A stretch of 64,000 nucleotides of DNA from Prorocentrum cordatum. Lineage: Eukaryota; Sar; Dinophyceae; Prorocentrales; Prorocentraceae. Below the pieces are notes generated by a model, which worked only from the letters and a program-made list of their open reading frames with translations, was not told the DNA's origin and did no database searches. Below, in pieces: positions 8,529-18,565 of this stretch. The position numbers and the translations under genes are program-made. The stretch spans positions 343,587 to 407,586 of the forward strand of contig CAUYUJ010012725.1 in assembly GCA_963575745.1 (NCBI GenBank), given 5' to 3'. The number at the start of each line of letters is the position of its first letter. Position 1 is the first letter of the stretch.

Positions 8529-8759
8529 TGGCCGCACGCGGCTGCAGAAAACGCGCCGGGCCTCATCCTCAGATTCCTCCTCTTGGAAGGGGCTCGTTCT
8601 ATGAACATGAACATATCACGTCGTTTGGCCGGCCAAGGAGCCGAAGAGCTCGGCGAAAGAATTCTAGACGTTTCGCGTGACCCCACCGGCCCATCCGGAA
8701 ACGATGCCAGGCGAGTTGCCCTGATCAGGAATGTGGAGGAGCATGCAGTGAAGCAATAG
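8529..8759 (+). CDS. Unidentified coding-like segment, C-terminal end of a protein
   Basis: An open frame follows a TAG at 8526-8528 and ends with TAG at 8757-8759 (76 codons). It contains MNMNISRRLAGQGAEELGER and later VALIRNVEEHAVKQ, a balanced, non-repetitive composition unlike the surrounding tracts. The 5' side is cut off by the TIR-K foldback, so this is probably the last exon, or a relic, of a host gene. No family recognised. There is no polypyrimidine acceptor right at the start. Confidence 0.45.
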   Translation, partial: WPHAAAENAPGLILRFLLLEGARSMNMNISRRLAGQGAEELGERILDVSRDPTGPSGNDARRVALIRNVEEHAVKQ

Positions 8760-9580
8760 GCTGGTGAAGCCGTCATACCCCGACAGGGGGAGCATGGAGA
8801 AGAATCGGAGGATGAGGAGGGGGAGGGGCGGGAAGGGAGGAGGGACGAGGAGGAGGAGGAGGAGGAGGAGGAATAATAGGGATGAGGGACAGGAGGAGGG
8901 AGGTTGAGGAGGCGGGAGCAGGAAGTCAAGAGATTTCTTTCATACCTCTCGGAGTCTTCTCGGATGTCTTTTGAGAGCTTCCTGGAGTCCTCCTTGGACG
9001 TTTGGGGAGCCTCTTGGCGGTCCCGGGAGCCTCTTGGAGCAGCTTGGGTGCCTCGGGGGAGCCTCTCGGAGACCTTTTGGGGGCCTATGGGGACCTCCTG
9101 GGCGCCTCTTGGGGCCCTCCTGGGCCACTCTTGGAAGCCTTCTGGGCCATCGCGAGGCCATCTTTGAGGATTTCGATCAAAGAAGGATTGTCCTTATGAC
9201 TCGACCTCCTGCTCCTCCGTCCCGTTCCTCGCCTCGTCATCCATCCCTCATCCTCATTCGTCCTCGGGAAATTCCCCCCTCCCCTTCCTCCCCATCTTCC
9301 TCTTTCCTCCTCCTCCTCCTCCTCCTCCTCCTCCTCCTCCTCCTCCTCCTTCCTCTCACCCGCCCATCTCTTTCCTTCTCCTCCTCCTCCTCCGTCCGCC
9401 GCCTCCCACTCCTCTATCCTCCCTCCTCCTCCTTTTTCTTCGTCGTCCTCCCCCTCCTCCTCCTCCCTACCTCCTCCTCCTCCTCCTCCTCCTCCTCCTC
9501 CTCTTTTACTCCTCCTCCTCCTCCTCCTCCTCCTCCTCCTCCTCCTCCTCCTCCTCCTCCTCCTCCTCCCCCTCCCCCCT
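8760..9580. repeat. GGA tract, CTTGGAGCC-type repeat, then TCC tract
   Basis: 8800-8900 is GGA-rich. 8945-9180 is a degenerate repeat of about 20-25 bp around CCTCTTGGAGC and CTTTTGGGGGCC, resembling the interior of the 600-bp unit at 39131 and 48941. 9255-9580 is a nearly pure TCC tract. Confidence 0.75.
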
Positions 9581-9917
9581 AATCCCATCTTTGTGTTACC
9601 ACTTGCTGACTCATGCCCTGCAGAAAGAAACGCGCCTCGCTCCTCCCGCCCATGGAGAAGCAAGCATCTGTCCTTGAAGTCTCGCCAGGCAACAGGGGTA
9701 TGCAATGAGGAAGTGGCGGGTAAGGGAGAAGGGACGGTGGGGGGGGGGGGAAACGATGTGCACACCACTCCCTTTGGTTGTCCAAGGAGCTCGGTGTATA
9801 GGCGCCCCAGCTTCCCAAGATTGCCTCCGTCGCCTTCAATCGCTGCGCGCTCACGAGTCGGGAAACAGGGGCGAGAGCTAACTAGGCCCCGCAGGGAAAC
9901 TGATATGACGTTGGAGC
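9581..9917. other. Unassigned stretch between TCC and GT tracts
   Basis: After the TCC tract an acceptor-like CATGCCCTGCAG precedes a short + frame containing MEKQASVLEVSPGNRGMQ and a TGA. The opposite strand is also open (9579-9854). Neither can be chosen; possibly a small exon. Confidence 0.25.
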
Positions 9918-10005
9918 GTGTGTGTGTGTGTGTTTGTGTGTGTGTTTGGGGAGGGAGGTGGGCGTGTGGGAAGGGCGTGTGTGTGTGTGTGTGTGTGTGA
10001 ATGTG

Positions 10006-10045
<40 letters not shown>

Positions 10046-10482
10046 TGGTATGTGTGGTTTGGGGGGGGGGGGTTGGGGTGGGGGTTGGGCGGGCGTGTGC
10101 GGGTGTGTGGTGTGTGCGTGTGTGTGTGTGTGTTGTGTGTGTGTGTGTGTGTTTGGTGCGGTGTGCGTGTGCGTGTGCGTTGTGCGTGTGCGTGTGTTTT
10201 GTGTGTGTGTGTGGTTTGGTGTGTGTTGTTTTGTGTTTTGTGTGTGCGTGTGAGGTGTGGTGTGTGTGGTGTGTGGTTGTGTGTGTGTGTGTGTGTGTGG
10301 GGGCGTGGTGTGGGGGCTTGGGGTGTGTGGGCGTGGTGTTTGCGTGTGCGTGTGCGTTTGCGTGTGCTGTAATGTGGTGGTGTTTGTGTGTTTTGTTTGG
10401 GGGGGTGGGCGTGTGGCGGGGCGTGTGGCGGGGCGTTGTGGCGGGCGTGTTTGGGTGTGTGTGTTGTGTGTGTGTGTTGTGG

Positions 10483-10516
<34 letters not shown>

Positions 10517-10880
10517 TGTGTGTGTGTGTGTGTGGTGGGTGTTGTGTGTGTGTGTGTTGGGGGTTGTGTGTGTGTGTGTGGGTGTGTGGTGTGTGTGGTG
10601 TGTGTGGGGTGTGTGTGTGTGGGGGGGGGGGCCGTGGGTGTGTGGGCGTGGGTGTGTGGGCGTGGGTGTGTGCGTGTGCGTGTGCGTGTGCGTGTGCGTG
10701 TATGTGTGTGTGTGTGTGTTTTGTTGGGGGGGTGGGCGTGTGGCGGGGCGTGTGGCGGGGCGTGTGGCGGGGCGTGTGTGTGTGTGTGTGTGTGTGTGTG
10801 TTGTGTGTGCGTGTGTGTGTGTGTGTGTGCGCGTGCGCGCGTTTGTGTGTGTGCGTGTGTGTGTGTGCGTGTGCGCTCTA
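9918..10880. repeat. GT/TG dinucleotide tract of about 960 bp
   Basis: Long TGTG runs interrupted by GCGTGC, GGGCGTGTGGCGGGGCG and G-runs. The sub-block GTGGGCGTGTGGCGGGGCG appears at about 10405 and 10733, so the tract has internal duplications. All long frames inside (poly Cys/Val on +, Thr/His on -) are trivial. Such alternating purine-pyrimidine DNA can form Z-DNA. Confidence 0.92.
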
Positions 10881-10950
10881 TTGGTGACCCATCAACTATC
10901 CGTCCATTGATCCTGCATCTACCCTCCAGCTCTCCCCCCCATATCACAAG

Positions 10951-11046
10951 GTACAGAAGGCCGTGGGCAGAGTCTCTTCTGCGGCGGCCGCCGAGACCGT
11001 CGGTGACATAGTGTGGGGCCCAGGAGGACAACGCAGTGTTGCGTGA
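10951..11046 (+). CDS. Candidate terminal exon, 31 residues
   Basis: After a pyrimidine run and an acceptor-like ATATCACAAG (ending 10950) the frame reads VQKAVGRVSSAAAAETVGDI..WGPGG and stops at TGA (11044-11046). The composition is Ala-rich and helical. The - strand is also open across this region (10944-11240, Pro/Ala-rich), so the strand is uncertain. No family recognised. Confidence 0.35.
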   Translation, partial: VQKAVGRVSSAAAAETVGDIVWGPGGQRSVA

Positions 11047-11933
11047 GCCGCAGGCGGAATGACAGCGGCCGTCGCGTGGAATGCGGAGAGGGAAGTCGAG
11101 GAGTAGGTAGGAGGAACAGCAGGAGCAGCCATGGAAGCGCCCAGGGGATATGAGAAGCCGGAAGGAGGCTGAGGAGGAGCAGCGGCAGCAACATGGGGAT
11201 GTGGTGCGATGGGTGGAGGAGGGCGCGGACGGAGGAACATGAGGAAGGGGCGGAGGATTCAGGCAGAGCGAGGAGGAGCCCGTAGTGGCGCAGGAGACGG
11301 GGGAGGACGCCGACGGCCACACGGAGCAGGGAGGAAGGCACAGGCACAGAAGCTGACCCCGTGCTCATTCGCGGTTCCGTGATCTGAGTCTCTATATATT
11401 TTGGTGTGGTTGGTTAGTTCTCTGGTTGGTTGGCCAGTTGGCTTGTTTGTTTGTTGGTTTGTTGGCTCCTCTCCCTCTGTCTGTCTCTCTCTTTCTCCCT
11501 CCCTCTCTCTCTCTCCCTCTATCTCTCTCTCCGTCCGTGCCTTGCTTTCTCTGCCGCCCTCGAGTCTGGGATCCTCCCCCCCACGCGGTCTCCGGCTGTG
11601 CTCGGAGGCCAGGGCGCGATAGTCCGGGAAGCTCACGAGCACCAGCAATATGTTTAGGCCATACACGCTGGTCGTCGAAAGTAGGTACTTCTGGCTTCCC
11701 AGATCCCCGTCTACTCCATGTGCCATCCTACGTCGAGATTCCATGTGCGTTTGGTGCGTTGCTGTTCTCTGGGAGGGCCTGAACCCAGTCCACTTCAGCC
11801 GCCCTCATACTTCGTGTGTGCTGCCTACTCCTCCCGACCGACGTGCAGCGCTGGGGTCAGCCCATCTCACCTTGCCTTCGGTCGCTGGCTTCTCATGCCG
11901 GAGGCGACTCTTGTCGGCCCCGTTTGGGCGTTG
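11047..11933. other. Mostly unassigned; GTTT and CTCT low-complexity inside
   Basis: 11401-11465 is a TTGG/GTTT repeat and 11465-11535 is CT-rich. The piece GAACCCAGTCCACTTCAGCC near 11780 with CGACCGACG further on resembles 40810-40870, a further two-copy dispersed repeat. - strand frames are open but not recognisable. Confidence 0.4.
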
Positions 11934-12099
11934 CGTAATGGGGGGGTCATAAATGGGGGGGCGGCGAGAGTGGTCCGAAAAGGTACCCAAACGGTACCTA
12001 AACGAGCCCCCTGGGGCTCCGGAGGGGCCCGAAAGGGGCACGAAAGGGGACCGTTTCTGACCCCCCCATTTGGTGACCCCCCCGTTAAGCCACGCCCAA
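11934..12099 (+). mobile_element. TIR-E copy 2
   Basis: 166 bp with ends TTGGGCGTTGCGTAATGGGG and GTTAAGCCACGCCCAA. CCCCGT occurs on both sides (11928-11933 and 12100-12105), a probable 6-bp target duplication. Core as in 3240: AGGTACCCAAACGGTACC, GGGGCTCCGGAGGGGCC and GCACGAAAGGGGACC. Confidence 0.85.
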
Positions 12100-12410
12100 C
12101 CCCGTGTCCCGGAGGCGCACCCCCGACGCCGCACCGCACGCACGGGACAGGGATCCCCCGCCCGATGACGAAGTCCGCCCTTGCCCCTCCTGGTCGGGGC
12201 CAGCCCGCCTGCCCGCCGCCCAGTGGGGGCGGTGCCCCCCGCAGAGGAGGAGGAGGAGGAGGAGGAGGAGGAGGAGGAGGAGGAGGAGGAGGAGGACGTT
12301 GAGGAGGAGGAGGAGGAGGAGTAGGAGGAGGAGGAGCCCAGTGGGGGAGGTACGCCCCCTGGAGGCGCAGGAGCACGAGGGTGAGAGGGCGGCGCATCGA
12401 AGGTGGCGGA
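12100..12410. repeat. GGA tract with short flanks
   Basis: 12240-12345 is GAGGAG repeat. The flanks (12106-12235, 12346-12410) share CAGTGGGGGCGGTGCCCCC / CAGTGGGGGAGGTACGCCCC on either side of the tract, an imperfect direct repeat bracketing it. Confidence 0.6.
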
Positions 12411-12600
12411 CCCAGACCTCCAACGCATTGGAAAAATACAGACGGAGGTTTTGGTAGAGTTTCGGCCTCTGGGGGCCCTCGCCGGGCCTCGGGATCGTCA
12501 AAAAACGACTCAGGATGAAGAACCGGTCCTGGAGAATGGGTCGAGACTTCCAGGGACCGCGTATTGATAAAATCACGACATCGGATCTCTGGGGAGGGTG
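12411..12600 (+). mobile_element. TIR-F copy 4, directly upstream of an exon
   Basis: Core CGGAGGTTTTGGTAGAG, GGGGGCCCTCGCCGGGCCTC and GACTCAGGATGAAGAACC as in the other copies. Left arm ACCCAGACCTCC and right arm ATCACGACATCGGATCTCTG are diverged inverted ends. Its right end lies about 10 bp before the acceptor of the exon at 12610. Confidence 0.75.
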
Positions 12601-12609
12601 AAGGGGCAG

Positions 12610-12874
12610 CTTCCTCGACGAGGAGGGTCGCGTTCCGCAGCGGGCGTTCGGTGTCACCGCCTCCAGCGGTGCCTTCAGCAGTGGCGACCAGAGCCGTGCC
12701 TCCAGGGGCGTCTCGAGTGGCCAGTCCGGGCTCTGGCTGACCACCGCTGCAGCGATGGCTGCAGGCGAGGGTGGCGGCATAGACGTAAACGAGTGGTACC
12801 TCGTCGGGGCGGAGACAGTGTGCGCCGCAACCCAGACGGCACCAGCGCCACTGCCGCCCGTGGAGCCGCCACAG
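12610..12874 (+). CDS. Exon of a putative membrane protein gene, part 1
   Basis: Acceptor-like GGGGCAG precedes 12610. The frame reads FLDEEGRVPQRAF, then a Ser/Gly-rich part, GGIDVNEWYLVGAETVCAAT and a Pro-rich end (APLPPVEPPQ), stopping at CAG (12872-12874) before the donor-like GTGTCCCTCC. Its 3' phase is 0, matching the exon at 13366. The frame is free of stops and has a natural residue mix. No family recognised. The 5' side is bounded by a TIR-F element, so upstream exons are not visible. Confidence 0.55.
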
Positions 12875-13365
12875 GTGTCCCTCCCCTCCTCTTCCATCCT
12901 CTTCCTCTTCGTCTTCCTCCGTCTTGGGTGGTCGACCGTGGACCCGCTCAACTTTCTGGTGCGGCCGTTCGGCTCTCGCGCAGAAGACCGCCCAGGAGTC
13001 CCGAAGACCGCCAGGCACTGCCGCAGTCCCAGTGAATCTAGCGAGGGGACCACGGGCGGACGGTTCATCCCCCCCCCCCACGTGTGGAGGAGGAGGAGGA
13101 GGAAGAAGAAGAGGAAGAGGGAGGAGAAGGAGGAGGAGGAGGAGGAGGAGGAGGAGGAGGAGGAGGACGAGGAGGACGAGGAGGACGAGGAGGACGAGGA
13201 GGACGAGGAGGAGGAGGAAGGAAGGAGGAGGAAGGAGGGGGAGGTAGGGGGAGGAGGGGGAGAGGAAGGAGGAGCGGGGGAGGAGGAGAAGGAGGAAGGA
13301 AGAGGAGGAGGAGGAGGAGGAGGAGACACCGGTGGGGGACGGTTCATCCCCCCCCCCTCCCCCAG
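12875..13365 (+). other. Putative intron holding a GGA tract and a direct repeat
   Basis: 491 bp from GTGTCCCTCC to CCCCCTCCCCCAG. The block GGACGGTTCATCCCCCCCCC at about 13056 is repeated at about 13339, and CCACGTGTGG follows each (13079 and 13374), so the GGA tract (13085-13330) sits between copies of the intron end and exon start. 12930-13040 also has an open frame, which could be a skipped exon. Confidence 0.45.
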
Positions 13366-13596
13366 GTGCCATACCACGTGTGGTCTTTGCTGGACGCCGG
13401 CGGCCTGGGTGGCACCGTGGCCCTCGCGTCCGCGGGCGCCATCCTCGGGATCTCCCTGGGCGCTGCGCTCGCGCTGCGGTGGCGGAGGTCGGCGGCAGAG
13501 CCGCCAGCAGCAGCAGCAGCAGCAGCAGCACCGGCACCAGCAGCGGAGGGCGCGGTGGCCCAGCGGAGCCTCCCCGCGGAGCGCCCCGGCCAGCAG
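13366..13596 (+). CDS. Exon of a putative membrane protein gene, part 2 (transmembrane helix)
   Basis: Starts after a textbook C-rich acceptor (CCCCCCTCCCCCAG). The 77 codons read VPYHVWSLLDAGG, then a hydrophobic helix (GGTVALASAGAILGISLGAA), the basic stop-transfer LRWRR, and an Ala/Pro-rich tail (poly-Ala of eight). The end at CAG before GTCCTCC looks like a donor. Joined in phase to 12610-12874 it gives a Pro-rich lumenal part, one membrane span and a cytosolic tail. The following TCC tract would be the next intron. No family recognised. Confidence 0.6.
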
Positions 13597-13995
13597 GTCC
13601 TCCCCCCCTCCGCCTGCCTCCTCCACTCCCTCCCTCCTCCCTCCTCATCCCCTCCTTCTCCTCCTCCTCCTCCTGCTCCTCCTCCTCCCCCTCCTCTCCC
13701 CATCTCCTCCTCCCCCTCCTCTCCTCATCCTCCTCCTCTTCCTCATTCCTCCTCTCCCTGTTTCCTCTTTGCTCCTCCTCCTCCTCCTCCTCCTCCTCCT
13801 CCTCCTCCTCCTCCTCCTCCTCCTCCCGGCGGCGCCGGCGTAGGCCGCGGCGGAGGCCGCGGCGGCGGCCGCGGTAGTGGGCGCCCGCGAGCGGCTGGCG
13901 GGCACGGCCGCGGCGGCGCCGGCGGCGGCGCCGCAGCCCAGAGCCCAGCCAGTGGCGGGGGCGGCGGCGCAAGGGCGAGGCATCGAATGGCATAA
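13597..13995. repeat. TCC tract, then GCGGCG-rich sequence
   Basis: 13615-13830 is TCC repeat; 13830-13990 is GGCGGC-rich with open frames in several phases. No further exon can be chosen. Confidence 0.7.
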
Positions 13996-14240
13996 TCTAG
14001 GCCTCCTAGATGGGGTCGGAGTAGATGGGGTCGGAGGATCGGGCCGCATCGCCGATGCATCGCCGATGCGGCTCGATGTGGAGCCCGGCTTGTTCCACGT
14101 CGACGTCGCCAATGCATCGCCCACGTCGACGATGCATCGCCGGTGTATCGCCGATGCATCGCCGATGCATCGCCGATGTATCGGCGATGCGGCGCGATCC
14201 TCCGACCCCATCTCTTCCGACCCCAGCTGGGAGGCCTCTA
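13996..14240. mobile_element. TIR-G copy 2 with CATAA duplication
   Basis: 245 bp, ends TCTAGGCCTCCTAGATGGGG and GCTGGGAGGCCTCTA. CATAA is duplicated at 13991-13995 and 14241-14245. The core has repeated GCATCGCCGATGC. The two exact 5-bp duplications (here and at 6899) fix the family's boundaries. Confidence 0.92.
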
Positions 14241-14265
14241 CATAAGCTCCATGTCCCGAAGCATC

Positions 14266-14430
14266 TCAGAGCGTGAATTACCTACCCCGCTTTCGCTTCC
14301 AGGCAAAACCAAGCCGTACCACGCGCCTCCTCGTCAAGCGGCCTGACCAGCACAGGCCGTGGTTTGGCATCGCTGGGTATCTCTTGGAAGCGAGGGTGGT
14401 CAAAAGCGAGGTAGGTTTGTTTGCCCCCTA
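14266..14430 (+). mobile_element. TIR-H copy 2, flanked by a 23-bp duplication
   Basis: 165 bp, near-identical to 8009 and 26819. The 23 bp TAAGCTCCATGTCCC..GCATC occur at 14243-14265 and again at 14431-14453, directly at both borders. Copy 1 has 5 bp and copy 3 about 7 bp. The left duplication begins inside the CATAA duplication of the TIR-G copy, so TIR-G was there first. Confidence 0.85.
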
Positions 14431-14464
14431 TAAGCTCCATGTCCCGAAGCATCGGGGCCCCACC

Positions 14465-14631
14465 CTCAAAAGTCGGGCCTGTCCCTCTGCAGGAGGAATA
14501 TTAAAAGAATAGTCAAAGAAGAGTCTGGGATTGATTTTGGAACCATCTTTGAATATTTTTGGAGCATATTTTCATTATTCTTTATTTGTTCATCTAGAAT
14601 CAGCCTGTAGGGGACAGGCCCGTCTTTAGTC
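14465..14631 (+). mobile_element. TIR-D copy
   Basis: Arms AAAGTCGGGCCTGTCCCTCT and TAGGGGACAGGCCCGTCTTT with an AT-rich core (GAATATTTTTGGAGCATATT). Flanking TA is not clear. Confidence 0.75.
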
Positions 14632-15217
14632 GTACCCCAGGATGGATTATTCTTCGTCGGCTCTACGGGACATTCGTAAATCTCACGCAGGGTTCCGATC
14701 TTTCGGTAGCCAGTCACAGGAGCCTGGTGTACCCTCTTAATTCCGTCTTTCGCGTCGACTAGCGTCGATTAGCGTCTGGGAGTCGACGAGATAGATAGCG
14801 CCGATTTAGCGTCGACTAGCATCGATTAGCGTCGATTTAGCGTCGATTAGCGTCGACTAGCGTCGATCAGCGTCGATTCGCAGGAGCCGACAAGATGAAA
14901 TGGGAGGTTCCCATGAGTTGCCACCGAACGCTCAAAATTCCGAGTCATTAGGGCCTCATTCTCGAGCAGGAGATGGATTGCAGAGTTGTCTTGCCCCAGT
15001 ATGGATTATTGTCCGTAGACTTTGCGAAGCATCTCTTCGTACATTTTGCGGAGGTCTTCGAACATTACATGATTTGTTTGCTCCTAGGTTCGACGGAACA
15101 TATTCAATGTTGGGGCACATCAGTTTTGCAGTCGATCTCCTACTCGAGATTCGTGCCAAGGGGGCCCAAACCGGAGCTGCCCCGGACCAGAGTCATTCCA
15201 TCATTCGGGCGTTTAAC
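14632..15217. other. Short tandem repeat and unassigned sequence
   Basis: 14750-14883 is a tandem repeat of a 10-12-bp unit (GCGTCGATTA / GCGTCGACTA). The rest (14884-15217) has a + frame (14900-15427 in phase) with no recognisable domain. Confidence 0.5.
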
Positions 15218-15402
15218 TCTGGGGTGGACAGACCTCCTACCCTGACACGTCGATTAAGGAATTGGCCGTTTTCGGTTTGCAAGAGGGCGTCGCGGCCGTC
15301 ATTGTTGCGGGTCCAGGTCTGTCGGTTTCAGTCCCAGGCCGTTTTCACTACGGGGAGGTTTACTAAAGGGAGGTTTGACAACCGCCCACCAACAACCCCC
15401 GA
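15218..15402 (+). mobile_element. TIR-A copy 2
   Basis: Left end TCTGGGGTGGACAGACCTCC, core ACACGTCGATTAAGGAATTG and CAGGCCGTTTTCACTA, right end GGAGGTTTGACAACCGCCC..CCCCCGA with a small internal expansion. No clear target duplication. The core subtype (GGGTCCAGGTCTGTCGGTTT) is shared with 26990 and 56853. Confidence 0.8.
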
Positions 15403-15451
15403 ATCATTTGGGAGGGATCTTGGATAACTCCGGCTTCCAGTAACCATAATT

Positions 15452-15592
15452 TTTCAGAGTTCCGCGCGGATTTCCTGGATCTGCGCTGGGGTCCCTCCGG
15501 AGCCGCCTCTGGCGCCGCCCCTGGCGCGCGGTGCGCGCCAGGAAGGGGGTTCATCGCAGATCCAAAAAATCACGCGGACCTCCAAAAAATTA
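15452..15592. mobile_element. TIR-J copy
   Basis: CAGAGTTCCGCGCGGATTTC and GATCCAAAAAATCACGCGGA form the arms; the hairpin core is GGCGCCGCCCCTGGCGCGC. It abuts the conserved end of the repeat-array element that starts at 15588. Confidence 0.75.
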
Positions 15593-16830
15593 GCCTGCAA
15601 AGGACCCAACCATATGCAGCTGTGAGTACCGCAATAGTGAACATCTTCTTCGGTGCGGCGCCGCCATGCCAACGCAGCCACTGTGAGCTTCGGTGGAGCT
15701 CCCTATGGAGCCACGAAGCGTGTAAGGGGTGTGCCGAAATTGGTGCGGCGCCGCCATGCGAACGCAGCCACTTTGGCCTTCGGTGGAGCTCCCTATGGGG
15801 CCACGAAACGTGTGAGGGGTGTGCCGAAATGGGTGCGGCGCCGCCATGCCAACGCAGCCACTGGGGCCTTCGGTGGAGCTCCCTATGGGGCCACGAAACG
15901 GTGTTGTGGAGGGGTGTGAAGAACGAAATGGCTGTGCGGCGCCGCCATGCGAACGCAGCCACTGGGGCCTTCGGTGGAGCTCCCTATGGGGCCACGAACA
16001 CGTGTAAGGGGTGTGCCGAAATGGGGGTGCGGCGCGCACATGCCAACGCAAGCCCTGGGGGCCTTCGGGAGCTCCCTATGGGGCCACGAAAACGTGTGAG
16101 GGGTGTGCCGAACTGGGTGTGGCTGACGCATGCGGGCGGCAGCACTGGGGCCTTCGGTGGAGCTCCCTATGGGGCCACGAAAACGTGTGAGGGGTGTGCC
16201 GAATTGGGTGTAACTGACGCATGCGGGCGGCGGCACTGGGGCCTTCGGTGGAGCTCCCTATGGGGCCACGAAACGTGTGAGGGGTGTGCCGAAATGGGTG
16301 CGGCGCCGCCATGCGAACGCAGCCACTGCGGCCTTCGGTGGAGCTCCCTATGGGGCCACGAAACGTGTGAGGGGTGTGCCGAAATGGGTGCGGCGCCGCC
16401 ATGCCAACGCAGCCACTGGGCGCCTCGGTCTTCGGTGGAAACTCCCTATGGGCCACGAAAACGTGTGAGGGTGTGCCGAAAATGGGTGCGGCAGCCGCCA
16501 TGCCAACGAGCCAATCCTAGAATCAGGAAAAGGCTGCCATGGGGCCACGAATCGTTTTTTAGGGGAGGGGGGTTGCGAAATGGGGTCGGCGCCGCCATAA
16601 CACGCCAACGCATCCACTGGGGCCTTCGGTGGAGCTCCCTAATGGGGCCACGAAAAACGTTACCTCGTGAGGGGTCTGTGCCGAAATGGGTGCGGCGCCC
16701 GCCATGCGAACGCAGGCACTGGGGACCTTGCCGGTGGAGCTCCCTATGGGGCCACGAAAAAGTGTGAGTGGTGTGCCGAAAATGGGTGTGCGGTCCTTCA
16801 GCTCCACTTGGGGGGGGCGTCACCGGGGGG
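15588..16830 (+). mobile_element. Repeat-array element S1 (90-bp units)
   Basis: Begins with the conserved single-copy end (AATTAGCCTGCAAAGGACCC..CCATATGCAGCTGTGAGTAC) and then about 12-13 copies of a 90-bp unit (GCGGCGCCGCCATGC..ACGCAGCCACTGGGGCC..CGGTGGAGCTCCCTATGG). The later units (16430-16800) carry many small indels. The polypurine tract and the other conserved end, present in related elements, are missing here. The 30-residue periodic frames are a consequence of the 3n unit length. Confidence 0.85.
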
Positions 16831-17374
16831 GGCGAAAGTTGAGCGCGTTTGCTGGCGCGAGATCGTCTTTTTGTTTCTCGGAAGGCGGCCTGCGCATGTG
16901 AAATGTTCCCCAGAAGTTTCGTCCATGCGGCAGTTTGAAAACGCCTTGATGTCGCTCTGGGTTGGCTTTGTGTGTGACTGAAGCGGTTGGGGCCTGGGCG
17001 CATGTTTATCGGCGTTTCTTTTTCAACGTCTGGACACGTGTTTTTTTTCGTTTTTCTTTTGGTTTTGTTTTTTTTTTTGTTTTTTGGTCTGGACACGCCA
17101 TTGCGATTGTGCGCTTTTTTTTTTTCTTTTTTTATTTTTTTTTTTTTTTTTTTTTTTTATTGTTTTATTTTTTGGTTTTGTTTTCGTTTCTTTTTTTTCT
17201 TTTGTTTTTCTCTTTTTTTTGTCTTTTTTTTTTTTTGTTTTTTGGAAACGCTGCTTTACATCAATATCTTCTTTGCCCTGGGTCAAGGGGCAGATGTTTT
17301 CGGAATGCCCGAGTTTGGGAGCGGTTTGGGGGGCCATCCCCCAATTTGTGTTTCGCCGGCGTCGCCTCTCTCAA
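16831..17374. repeat. Poly-T / T-rich tract with flanks
   Basis: 17037-17250 is T-rich (long T runs broken by G and C). The flanks (16831-17036, 17251-17374) have no recognisable gene. Confidence 0.75.
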
Positions 17375-18565
17375 CCATCTTGTGGTGTTAGGTCCTCGTT
17401 TCGAAGAGAGTGCCCCACGTTCCTTCCTCCTCACCTCCTCGCCCCCTTCTTCCTCCTCCCTTTTCCACCGTGCGCCCCCCGCACACAGGACAACGTTTCG
17501 TGGCTCTGTAGGGAGCTCCACCGAAGACCCCAGTGGCTGCACTCGTTTGCGGCTCCCCCACCTAGGACTGCGCTTCGTGGCGCCATAGGGGTTTCTACCG
17601 AGAGCCCCAACGGCTGCAGTAGCATGGGCAGGCCGGCGCTTCGTAGCCCGAAAAGGAGCTCCACCTAGAGCCCGAGCAGCTGCACTCGCATGCGATCCCA
17701 TCCGCCCAGGATCGTATTTCGTGGCACCGTCGGGAGCTCCACCGGTGGCTGCATTCGCAGGCGCGTCCCCACCCACGACCGCGCTTCGTGGCCCCATGGG
17801 GAGCCCCACCTGGTGGCTGCATGCGGTTCCACCACCCAGGACAGCGCTACGTGGCCCCATATATGGGCTGCACCGAAGGCTCCGGTGGTTGCACTAGCAT
17901 TCGGACGTCCGACCCAGGACAGCGCTTCGTGGCCCCATGGGGAGCCCCGCAGAAGGCCCCTGATGCTGCACTCGAATGCGATCCAGCACTCACGCCAGCG
18001 CTTCGTGGCCTCATCGGGAGTTCCGCCGAAGGCCCATGTGGCCGGACATGCATGCGGTTCCCTCCGCCCACGACAGCGCTTCGTGGCCCCGTCGGTAGCT
18101 CCGACGAAGCCCCAGTGGCTGCACTCGCATGCGGTTCCCTCCGCCCAGGATCGCGCTTCTCGGCTCAATCGGAAATTCCATCGAAGGTCAAGTGGCTGCA
18201 CTCGCATGCGGTCCCCCCAACCAGGACCAAGTTTTTCGGCTCAAGCGGGGATTCCACCGAAGGCCATGGTGGCTATACTCGGATGCGGTCCCCCCCACCC
18301 AGGACAGCGTTTCGTGGCCGCGTGGGGGAGCTCCACCCAAGGCCCCAATGGCTGCACTCGTATGCGGTTCCCCTGCCCAGGGCCGCGTTTCTCGGCTCGA
18401 TCGGGAGTTCCACCGAAGGCCCCGGTGGCTGCACTCGCATGCGGTTCCCCCACCCATGACAGCGCTTCGTGGACCCGCATGGAGCTCCATCGAAGGTGAA
18501 ATATTCATAATTGCGGAGCCCACAACTGCATATGGTGAGGGCCATATCCAGGCAAATTTGCGAGG
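17375..18565 (-). mobile_element. Repeat-array element S2 (78-bp units), complete, inverted
   Basis: In reverse orientation it shows both conserved ends: the GAAACGAGGACCTAACACCA end (17375-17420), a short polypyrimidine tract, about 12 units of a 78-bp variant (GAACCGCATGCGAGTGCAGC..ACTGGGGCCTTCGG), then the other end (AATTGCGGAGCCCACAACTG..CATATG, about 18500-18560). Confidence 0.85.

Noticed and set aside
9918-10887. Cys/Val-rich frame of over 300 codons
   Set aside because: Direct translation of a GT dinucleotide tract. No protein-like composition.
11401-11657. Hydrophobic small ORFs
   Set aside because: Made from GTTT and CTCT low-complexity runs.
15651-16800. Repeat protein encoded by the 90-bp array
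   Set aside because: Unit length divisible by three keeps many frames open on both strands. Late units have frame-breaking indels. No start or independent coding signal.
18226-18250. Spliced-leader-like TTTTTCGGCTCAAG
   Set aside because: Only the last bases resemble the dinoflagellate spliced leader, and the site is a variant position within the 78-bp array.
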